NCBI RefSeq assembly: GCF_035508675.1
Contig: NZ_DATJMN010000047.1
Location: forward strand, 1 to 11,679
From: Dyella_B sp035508675
Lineage (GTDB): Bacteria; Pseudomonadota; Gammaproteobacteria; Xanthomonadales; Rhodanobacteraceae
Direction: 5' to 3'
DNA: 11,679 nucleotides
In this document: piece after piece, positions 6,026-11,679 of the stretch
Position numbering within the stretch: position 1 is the first letter of the stretch
How the letters are laid out: every line of letters begins with the position of its first letter
Made by a program: the position numbers and the translations under genes
Notes under the pieces: generated by a model
Database searches by the model: none
Seen by the model: only the letters and a program-made list of their open reading frames with translations
What the model was told of the DNA's origin: nothing

Positions 6026-6106
6026 ACCGCAACCCGTCACTGCGTGTAGGCGCCGTGCAGGGCACACTCGCATCGTTTCCCTCCTTTCGCAGGTCGCGCT
6101 TTACTT

Positions 6107-7483
6107 ATGCCCGTACGCATCACCCGTCTGCTCACCGCCGCCCTGATCGGCGCCGGCATCTCCACCGCCGCGCTTGCTGCCGCCACGCAGTCGCTCATCT
6201 GGCGCGGCGACGTGGTCACCGCCAACGGCGTCGTCAAAGGCGTAGCGAAAGCCTGGCAATCGTCCGGGCATGGCTCGGTGCAGCTTCAACCGTTCAACAC
6301 GGCCTCGGGCCTGGATGCGGTGGCCGGCGGCTCCGCCGATATCGCCGGCAGTGCGCGTCCCAGTTCGGGCAGCGCCACCGACAGCGGGCTTACCTTTACG
6401 CCGGTGGCATGGGATGGCCTGGTGCTGATCACCAGCCCGGCCAACCCGGTCAGCAACCTCACGCTGCAGCAGGTGCACGACATCTACTACGGCAAGATCA
6501 CCAACTGGAAAGAGGTCGGCGGCAACAATGTGCCGATCGACGTGTTCGCCGTGGCGAGCCCGGGCGATGGCGTGGAATTCAGCCTGCGCAAGCTGCTGTT
6601 CGGCCGCGGCAGCCAGCCGGTGGCGGCGCCGCGCCTGTACGTGAACACCACGCAGCTGGAGCAGTCGATCGAACTGGATCCGCGCGGCTTCGGTGTGACG
6701 GCGCTGTCGAACGTGGCCGGCAATCCGAAGATCAAGATGCTGCGCATCGATGGCACGGCACCGAGCGTTGCCACCGTGGCAAGCGGCGCATACCCCTTGT
6801 TCGCGCCGCTGTACCTGGTGACCAATCCATCGAGTCCGAACGCTGCGGCGGCCCAGGCGTTCGTGGATTTCACGCTGAGCGACAAGGGCGCCTCAGCACT
6901 GCGTGCGCACTCGCTGGTGCCCTATAACGCAGGCACGACGCTGATCGCGATGGATGCTTCGCGCCGCAGCCGCATCCTGGCTGAAGTCGGTGCGCACGCC
7001 AGCGCCGAGCCCACGCAGATTGCCGCCGCGTCCCGCCCTGCCGTGGCGCCGTCGGTGGCGGTCGCACGCCAGGCGGCCCCCGCCACGCCAACGCTGACCA
7101 AGGTCAGGGGCGCGGTGCTGACACCGCCGCCGAGCAGCCTGAAGGACGTGCGTGGCGAGGCGTTTACGCAAGTGGTCGCGGTCGACCGCGGCAGCTTCGC
7201 CAAGGTCACCAGCGATGCCTACGTGACCCACGGCAAGCTGGCCGTGGCCAAGGCCAGCGAGAAAACCCCCGGCAAGATCAATGTCGCGAGCAAGACCGAG
7301 GCCAAGAAGCGCGTGGCCAGTGTGGACAAGAAGCCGGCCCGCGCTTACCGCGTCGCCGCCGGCGAAACGCTGTACTCCATTGCGCGCAGGCACGGCGTGG
7401 ACGTGGCGCAGATTCGCAGCTGGAATCATTTGAAGGACAATACGGTGCGCACGGGCCAGGTGTTGCGCATCGAATCCCGCTGA
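6107..7483 (+). CDS. Secreted PstS-like substrate-binding protein with C-terminal LysM domain
   Basis: This 458-residue exported protein has a signal peptide of about 24 residues (ending AALA). Residues about 27-285 resemble the periplasmic phosphate-binding (PstS-like, PBP-like) fold. Typical pieces are DIAGSARPSS (77-86, the place of the 'D-GxSR' anion-binding loop), LTLQQVHDIYYGKITNWKEVGG (118-139) and VPIDVFAVASPGDG (142-155), followed by AFVDFTLSDKG (251-261). An Ala/Pro/Lys-rich linker of about 125 residues follows. A single LysM domain closes the protein (about 413-456, YRVAAGETLYSIARRHGVDV...LRIESR) and should bind peptidoglycan. True PstS proteins are usually about 320-350 residues and lack LysM, and no pstCAB transporter genes are adjacent, so phosphate uptake is doubtful. 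A wall-attached ligand-binding or adhesion role is an alternative. The Shine-Dalgarno site is weak (AGG about 13 nt upstream). The next gene starts only 15 nt after its stop. Confidence 0.85.
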   Translation: MPVRITRLLTAALIGAGISTAALAAATQSLIWRGDVVTANGVVKGVAKAWQSSGHGSVQLQPFNTASGLDAVAGGSADIAGSARPSSGSATDSGLTFTPVAWDGLVLITSPANPVSNLTLQQVHDIYYGKITNWKEVGGNNVPIDVFAVASPGDGVEFSLRKLLFGRGSQPVAAPRLYVNTTQLEQSIELDPRGFGVTALSNVAGNPKIKMLRIDGTAPSVATVASGAYPLFAPLYLVTNPSSPNAAAAQAFVDFTLSDKGASALRAHSLVPYNAGTTLIAMDASRRSRILAEVGAHASAEPTQIAAASRPAVAPSVAVARQAAPATPTLTKVRGAVLTPPPSSLKDVRGEAFTQVVAVDRGSFAKVTSDAYVTHGKLAVAKASEKTPGKINVASKTEAKKRVASVDKKPARAYRVAAGETLYSIARRHGVDVAQIRSWNHLKDNTVRTGQVLRIESR

Positions 7484-7498
7484 TCTTCACGCCTTCAC

Positions 7499-8203
7499 TT
7501 GCAAATACTCGCCATCACGATCGATCTGGACGACACCCTGTGGCCGGTGATGCCGGCCCTGCAACGGGCGGATCGTGATCTGGACGACTACCTGCGCCAG
7601 CATTACCCGCAAGTCGCCAAGACCTGGCCCATCCCCGCGCTGCGCGAACTACGCGCCCGCGTCGCCGCCGAGCACATCGACCTGGCGCACGACTTTACCG
7701 CGCAGCGCTACATCACCATGCAGCGCGCCTTCGATGCCTGCGGCATCAACGACGCGCCGCTGGACGCGATGTGGGAAATCTTCGCCTCCGCACGCAACGC
7801 GGTGGAACTCTACCCCGATGCCCTGCCCGCACTGGAACGATTGCGCGCGACATGGCCGGTGGCCAGCCTGACCAATGGCAATGCCGACCTGGAACGCATC
7901 GGGCTGCATTTGCATTTCGCACATCGCATCAGCGCACGCGAGGTGGGCGTGGCCAAGCCTGATGCACGCATCTTTCTGGCCGCGGCCGAAAAGCTGGGGG
8001 TGGCGCCGGAAAACATCCTGCACGTGGGCGATGATCCGGAGCTGGACGTGGCAGGTGCGCGCGAAGCCGGGATGCGTACCGCGTGGATCAATCGCGCAGG
8101 CCATCCGTGGCCGGGGACATTAGGGCTGGCGCCGGATCTGGATTTGCGGGATTTGGCCGGGTTGGTGGCGTGGCTGGAGAAGCCGCTGTCCGCGGCGGGT
8201 TAG
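7499..8203 (+). CDS. yigB: HAD-superfamily phosphatase, YigB-like
   Basis: This 234-residue cytoplasmic HAD hydrolase shows all four motifs: I, D9-L-D11-D-T (nucleophile and acid/base); II, T125 in LTNGNA; III, K153 in GVAKPDARIF; IV, VGDDPELD at 176-183. A helical cap lies between motifs I and II, as in class C1 enzymes. The whole pattern (IDLDDTLWP, VASLTNGNADL, FLAAEKLG..., ENILHVGDD) closely resembles E. coli YigB, a phosphatase credited with dephosphorylating the riboflavin intermediate 5-amino-6-(5-phosphoribitylamino)uracil, and also active on FMN and other phosphates. The start is TTG at 7499: motif I begins nine codons later, so no later ATG can be right, and no ATG or GTG lies between the upstream stop and the motif. 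No good Shine-Dalgarno site is seen. The 15-nt gap to the LysM gene suggests co-transcription or coupling, although the two functions are not obviously linked. Substrate remains inferred. Confidence 0.9.
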   Translation: MQILAITIDLDDTLWPVMPALQRADRDLDDYLRQHYPQVAKTWPIPALRELRARVAAEHIDLAHDFTAQRYITMQRAFDACGINDAPLDAMWEIFASARNAVELYPDALPALERLRATWPVASLTNGNADLERIGLHLHFAHRISAREVGVAKPDARIFLAAAEKLGVAPENILHVGDDPELDVAGAREAGMRTAWINRAGHPWPGTLGLAPDLDLRDLAGLVAWLEKPLSAAG

Positions 8204-8209
8204 CCACGG

Positions 8210-8228
8210 GCTGGGATTCCATCCCAGC
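8210..8228 (+). terminator. Hairpin after the HAD gene, possible weak terminator
   Basis: GCTGGGAT (8210-8217) pairs perfectly with ATCCCAGC (8221-8228) across a 3-nt loop, starting 6 nt after the TAG stop. There is no downstream T-run, so intrinsic termination is uncertain. Confidence 0.4.
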
Positions 8229-8282
8229 AGCCTCACTCGCCGTGGCACGCTCCCTCCCCTGCGTCAGTAGAGCCTATTCGCT

Positions 8283-8311
8283 TTGAACCCCTGCGCAAAA
8301 GCGCGCATCAT
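8283..8311 (+). promoter_or_regulatory. Candidate promoter of the M17 peptidase gene
   Basis: TTGAAC (8283-8288) and CATCAT (8306-8311), with a 17-bp spacer, match 4 of 6 positions each. The predicted start is near 8318, about 44 nt before the ATG. The match is weak, and I found no alternative that was better. Confidence 0.25.
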
Positions 8312-8361
8312 CTGCGGTCAACTCCACCATACGCGCACACCCGACGCGCGCAAGGAATCGC

Positions 8362-9738
8362 ATGCCCGCCCTGATTGCCCAAGCTTCCGGCCGCCGCGCT
8401 GCCACGCCGATCGAAGCCACCGATGTCACGCATCTCTCCAGCCTGCGCAAGCGCCTGCATGCCGCACAACGCAACTGGCTGGACGAAAGCGGTTTCGATG
8501 GCAAGCCCGGCAGCGTGTGCCTGGTGCCGGATACGAACGGCAAGTTGGCGCGCGTGGTGGTGGGCGTGGATCGCCAGGATTCGCTGGGCGCGTTGGCCGC
8601 GTTGTCGCTGAGCTTGCCTAGCGCGGAATACACGCTGGCGCCGGAAAGCGTGCCGCTGGATCCGCAGCTTTCCGCACTCGGCTGGGCGCTGGGCGCCTAC
8701 CAGTTCACCCGTTATCGCAACGCCAAGCGCCCGGGCTCACCGTTGGTGGTGGGTGCCGCCACCTTGTCCGCGCTGACGCCACTGATCGAAGCCACTTATT
8801 TCGTGCGCGACCTGGTCAACACGCCGACCGAGGACATGGGCCCCAAGCAGCTCACCGACCAGGTGAAACAGCTGGGCAAGACGTACAAGGCCAAGGTGCG
8901 CGAGTGGGTCGGCGAGGAATTGCTGGAAGACAACTTCCCCACCATTCATGCCGTCGGCCGCGCCAGCCATCGTCCGCCGCGCCTGGTCGAGTTGTCCTGG
9001 GGCAAGGCCGGCGATCCGAAGGTGGTACTGGTCGGCAAGGGCGTGTGCTTCGACACCGGCGGGCTGGATCTCAAGCCTTCGGACGGCATGCGCTGGATGA
9101 AGAAGGATATGGGCGGTGCGGCACATGCCATCGCGCTGGCCGGCCTGGTGATGGAGGCGAAATTGCCGGTGCGGCTGAGCTTGCTGGTGCCCGCCGTGGA
9201 GAATGCGGTAGCCGGCAATGCCATGCGTCCGGGCGAAGTGATCATCACGCGCGCCGGCCACAGCGTGGAAGTCGACAACACGGATGCCGAAGGGCGGTTG
9301 ATCCTGTGCGACGCACTGGCCTACGCAGCGGAGCAGAAGCCGGCGCTGATCATCGACTTCGCCACGCTCACCGGTGCGGCCCGCGTGGCGCTGGGTCCCG
9401 ACCTGCCGGCACTGTTTGCCAATGATGATCAACTGGCCCAGGCGGCCCTCGCTTGCGGCAGCGACGTCGCCGACCCGCTGTGGCGGCTGCCGCTGTGGCG
9501 GCCGTATCGCAAGCTGCTGGAGTCTTATCTCGCCGACTTTGCAAATGCGGGGCCGTCACGGCATGCCGGTGCGATTACCGCGGCGCTCTTTATGGAACGC
9601 TTCATTCCGGAAGGCATGCCATGGCTGCATCTGGATACCTATGCGTGGAACGACGGCGATCGTCCGGGCCGCCCGCGCGGCGGTGAGGCGATGGGCTTGC
9701 GCGCGATGTTCGCGTTGTTGAGCAAACGCTACGGTTGA
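8362..9738 (+). CDS. Leucyl aminopeptidase family protein (M17 metallopeptidase)
   Basis: This 458-residue, probably cytosolic, two-metal aminopeptidase releases N-terminal amino acids during peptide turnover. The N-terminal third (1-150) is divergent, as is usual for M17. The catalytic C-terminal domain is complete. Aligned by spacing with E. coli PepA, the metal ligands are K226, D231, D249, D308 and E310, and the catalytic residues are K238 and R312. The family signature NTDAEGRL is at 306-313, and VGKGVCFDTGGLDLKP at 224-239. It is shorter than PepA (503 residues) because the N-terminal domain is reduced, so it belongs to the 'leucyl aminopeptidase family' side group and I do not give it the name pepA. 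The start is supported by AAGGA at 8352-8356, 5 nt before the ATG. No signal peptide is seen. Its 3' end overlaps the convergent DUF4126 gene by 10 bp. Family assignment is very sure; substrate preference is unknown. Confidence 0.94.
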   Translation: MPALIAQASGRRAATPIEATDVTHLSSLRKRLHAAQRNWLDESGFDGKPGSVCLVPDTNGKLARVVVGVDRQDSLGALAALSLSLPSAEYTLAPESVPLDPQLSALGWALGAYQFTRYRNAKRPGSPLVVGAATLSALTPLIEATYFVRDLVNTPTEDMGPKQLTDQVKQLGKTYKAKVREWVGEELLEDNFPTIHAVGRASHRPPRLVELSWGKAGDPKVVLVGKGVCFDTGGLDLKPSDGMRWMKKDMGGAAHAIALAGLVMEAKLPVRLSLLVPAVENAVAGNAMRPGEVIITRAGHSVEVDNTDAEGRLILCDALAYAAEQKPALIIDFATLTGAARVALGPDLPALFANDDQLAQAALACGSDVADPLWRLPLWRPYRKLLESYLADFANAGPSRHAGAITAALFMERFIPEGMPWLHLDTYAWNDGDRPGRPRGGEAMGLRAMFALLSKRYG

Positions 9739-10367
9739 TGCCGCCAACCTGCCCGTTCGTCGCGTGAAGCGTTGAAACCACCGCGCAGCTTTCGCCACTG
9801 CGAGGAAATCGCCCGCCATCCGCGCACGATCTTCGGCAATAGCCAAACGATCAGTGCAACGAACAGCGCCAACGCGATGAGCAGCATCAGCGGGTGCTGC
9901 CACGCCAGATAAAGAATTCCCAGCAGCGAAATATCTTCGGTCGCACTCGCGCCCCAGTTGCTGAAAGGCTCGGGCGAGGTGTTGATCAGCGCGCGCGTGC
10001 CGGATTTCGCCACATGCGTGCCGGTGACTATGGCACCGCCCAGCAAGGCTGCCGCGATCTGCGCATCTGCGCTCGAGCCCTTGAACACGCCCCACGCGAG
10101 CAAGGTACCGACGGGAATGCGGATGAAGGTGTGGATGGAATCCCAGACACTGTCGAACACGGGAATCTTGTCGGCCAAAAACTCGCCCACCATCAGCATG
10201 CCGGCGGTAATCAGCACCCAGTTGTGGCTGAGTACGTCGAGCGCGGGCGGCAGGGTGACGTAGCCCAGGCGCCCGAGCAGGCCGGCGATGAACAAGGTGG
10301 CGTACAGGCGGATGCCGCTGGCCCAGGCAAGGCCACCGGCGAGGGCGAGGTTGGAGAGCAGATCCAT
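9729..10367 (-). CDS. DUF4126 family integral membrane protein
   Basis: This 212-residue polytopic inner-membrane protein is of unknown function. Hydrophobic segments lie at about residues 4-32, 48-64, 83-96, 103-120, 142-158 and 159-180, followed by a basic C-terminal tail (181-212) that should be cytoplasmic. Family-like stretches include LAGGLAWASGIRLYATLF (9-26), GEFLADKIPVFDSVWDSIHT (61-80) and VAKSGTRALINTSPEPFSNW (119-138), which I recognise as DUF4126. The polar FDSVWDSIHTFIRIP and SGTRALINTSPEPFSN stretches between membrane segments look like the functional core. I chose the ATG at 10367, where the conserved region starts; an in-frame ATG at 10403 would add 12 unrelated residues and has only GAGG directly against the ATG. 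Neither start has a good ribosome site. The gene converges on the M17 peptidase gene, and their ends overlap by 10 bp. No function should be assigned from context. Confidence 0.85.
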   Translation of the reverse strand: MDLLSNLALAGGLAWASGIRLYATLFIAGLLGRLGYVTLPPALDVLSHNWVLITAGMLMVGEFLADKIPVFDSVWDSIHTFIRIPVGTLLAWGVFKGSSADAQIAAALLGGAIVTGTHVAKSGTRALINTSPEPFSNWGASATEDISLLGILYLAWQHPLMLLIALALFVALIVWLLPKIVRGWRAISSQWRKLRGGFNASRDERAGWRHQP

Positions 10368-10449
10368 GGCGGCCGGTCCGTGTCGCGGCGAGGTCGGCGG
10401 CATCCTCGCGCTAACTGGCGGAGAAAGCCATGGGCGCCGTTGCGCTGAT

Positions 10450-10480
10450 AAAAAAACGGCGCCGAAGCGCCGCTTTTTTT
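10450..10480 (-). terminator. Rho-independent terminator after prc (UUCG loop)
   Basis: A 6-bp GC stem (10457-10462 with 10467-10472) closes a loop that reads TTCG on the minus strand, giving the very stable C(UUCG)G form. Seven T follow on the minus strand (10456-10450) and seven T also lie on the plus side (10474-10480), so it could act in both directions. It begins 41 nt after the prc stop. Confidence 0.92.
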
Positions 10481-10513
10481 GGCTGGGATGAAATCCAGCG
10501 TATGCGTACCGGC

Positions 10514-11679
10514 TTACTTGCCGCTCGATCCAGCGGCCGGCGGCGACGACGCGCCCGGCTCCACCATCGGCGCCGGCAGCGAGACCTGGCCGTTGGTCGC
10601 TGCCATCGACGGGCTGTCGCCCTGCTTGCCACCGTACGGCAGCACTTCTGCTGCCAGCTTCGGGTTGGCGTCGATCAGTCCGACCGCATCGAACAGGATG
10701 TGCGCGGTTTCCTGTAGCTGCGGATCGGGCGCCTTCTTGGCTTCTTCCTGTTCTTTCAGTTCCGACTTAAGGCTGCGCTCGCTCGGATTGAGGCCGTCGT
10801 CGAGTTGATCATCGTCGTCCACGTCGGCGGTGCTGCCGTCGATCGCCTTGTGGCGTGCGCGGAATTCGGCCTGCATGGCGTCCAGCTGCTTGCGCTCGGC
10901 TTCGCGCTGGTCGTAGTTCAGCGAGATGGTGGTGCGGTCGGCCAGTTTCTTGTACTGGTTGAGCTCGTCCAGCATCAGCTGCCATGCCGGCGACTTGGCC
11001 ACGCGGGCGTCGTGCATCTGCTGAAGCTGCGGCAGGTAGGCCTTCATGTCGGCCACCGGCTTGTAGTCGGCAGGTGCGATCTGCGTCCATGGCAGCGCGT
11101 TGTCGTAGGTCGATTCGCCGAAATCCTTGTCGTCGCCGTTGCTCGGATATTGGATGTCCGGGGTGATGCCACGCAGCTGGGTGGAACCGCCGTTGATACG
11201 GAAGAATTCCTGCACGGTCATCTTCAGCGCGCCGAAGTCCGGCTTGTTGTCGGTGTCGGAGGCGAAGCGGTTGAGGTCAATCAGGGTTTGCACCGTGCCC
11301 TTGCCGAAGGTCTGCGTGCCGATCACCAGGCCGCGGCCATAGTCCTGGATCGCGGCGGAGAAAATCTCCGAGGCCGATGCCGTGCCGCGGTTGACCAGCA
11401 CGGCCATCGGGCCGCTCCAGGCCATGCCCGGATCGTCATCGCCCTGCACCTGCACCTGGCCGCGCGCATCGCGCACCTGCACCACCGGGCCTTTGTCGAT
11501 GAACAGGCCGGTGAGTTCGTTCGCCTCGTACAGCGAGCCGCCGCCGTTGTTGCGCAGGTCCATGATCACGCCCTGCACGCCTTCGGCCTTCAGCTCGCCC
11601 AGCAGCTTGGCGACGTCGCGGGTGGCGCTCTTGAAGTTCTTGTCGCCTTCGCTGCGGGCGCCGAAGTCGGAGTAGAACA
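10514..11679 (-). CDS. prc: Tail-specific periplasmic protease Prc/Tsp (5' end outside window)
   Basis: This is the C-terminal part (about 387 codons, ending TAG-side at 10514) of a carboxy-terminal processing protease. It cleaves proteins at C-terminal tails in the periplasm, and in E. coli it processes FtsI and degrades the hydrolase MepS. The frame stays open to the right edge: the first residues in the window read FYSDFGARSEGDKN. This corresponds to the part of the protease domain after the PDZ region, so the signal peptide, N-terminal domain and PDZ lie outside. The S41 catalytic residues are visible by spacing with E. coli Tsp: Ser in GTASASEIF (codon 11377-11375), Asp 11 residues later in QDYGRG, and Lys 25 residues after the Ser in FGKGTVQ (codon 11302-11300). 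FRINGGSTQLRGITPDIQYP and the DNALPW motif are typical of Prc. The C-terminal domain (about the last 200 residues) is charged and probably helical, ending in a Pro/Ala/Gly/Ser tail. A GTG at 11578 is internal, not a start. A strong terminator follows. Confidence 0.95.
   Translation of the reverse strand, partial: FYSDFGARSEGDKNFKSATRDVAKLLGELKAEGVQGVIMDLRNNGGGSLYEANELTGLFIDKGPVVQVRDARGQVQVQGDDDPGMAWSGPMAVLVNRGTASASEIFSAAIQDYGRGLVIGTQTFGKGTVQTLIDLNRFASDTDNKPDFGALKMTVQEFFRINGGSTQLRGITPDIQYPSNGDDKDFGESTYDNALPWTQIAPADYKPVADMKAYLPQLQQMHDARVAKSPAWQLMLDELNQYKKLADRTTISLNYDQREAERKQLDAMQAEFRARHKAIDGSTADVDDDDQLDDGLNPSERSLKSELKEQEEAKKAPDPQLQETAHILFDAVGLIDANPKLAAEVLPYGGKQGDSPSMAATNGQVSLPAPMVEPGASSPPAAGSSGK

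Noticed and set aside
6030..6060. Pho box before the PstS-like gene
   Set aside because: CCGTCACTGCGTGTAG resembles only one half-site (CTGTCA) and lacks the properly spaced second one.
10514..11578. Complete 354-residue protease starting at GTG 11578
   Set aside because: The frame continues upstream to the window edge with sequence matching Prc (FYSDFG...KLLGELKAEG), so 11578 is an internal Val codon.

Overview
The window looks like chromosomal DNA of a high-GC gammaproteobacterium, most likely from the Xanthomonadales/Rhodanobacteraceae (Dyella, Rhodanobacter or a relative). I base this on codon usage, on the mix of families, and on a lysine/alanine-rich histone H1-like gene beside a B12-dependent ribonucleotide reductase. 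The assignment comes from family recognition, not from a search. No prophage, IS element, CRISPR array, tRNA or rRNA was seen.

Layout. Positions 1-80 hold a GC-rich palindromic intergenic repeat. On the minus strand, a long transcription unit reads leftward from about 4205: an adenosylcobalamin-dependent (class II) ribonucleotide reductase gene, nrdJ (3975-703), then a histone H1-like DNA-binding protein (607-143), ending at a strong terminator (133-95). The 474-bp divergent region (3976-4449) carries a candidate nrdJ promoter with an NrdR-box-like palindrome and a long structured 5' leader. Going the other way, it carries a possible sigma-E-type promoter for a periplasmic DegQ/DegP-type protease (4450-5823). 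On the plus strand there follow a secreted PstS-like binding protein fused to a LysM domain (6107-7483), a YigB-like HAD phosphatase starting at TTG (7499-8203), and an M17 leucyl-aminopeptidase-family protein (8362-9738). A DUF4126 membrane protein (10367-9729) converges on the aminopeptidase with overlapping stop regions. The right end holds most of a tail-specific protease, Prc/Tsp (11679-10514, cut by the window edge), closed by a UUCG-loop terminator.

The most notable feature is a 375-residue intein inside NrdJ (1885-3009). It sits immediately before the cysteine that, by homology, carries the thiyl radical, so the catalytic cysteine is also the +1 splicing nucleophile. The intein ends in Gly-Gln rather than the usual His-Asn and keeps both LAGLIDADG homing-endonuclease motifs. 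dNTP synthesis by this enzyme should therefore depend on protein splicing with atypical C-terminal chemistry.

The other genes are envelope and housekeeping functions: two periplasmic proteases (DegQ-like and Prc), a cell-wall-anchoring binding protein, a phosphatase, a peptidase and a small membrane protein. Apart from nrdJ and its histone-like neighbour, and perhaps the LysM and HAD pair, I see no strong evidence of shared operons.
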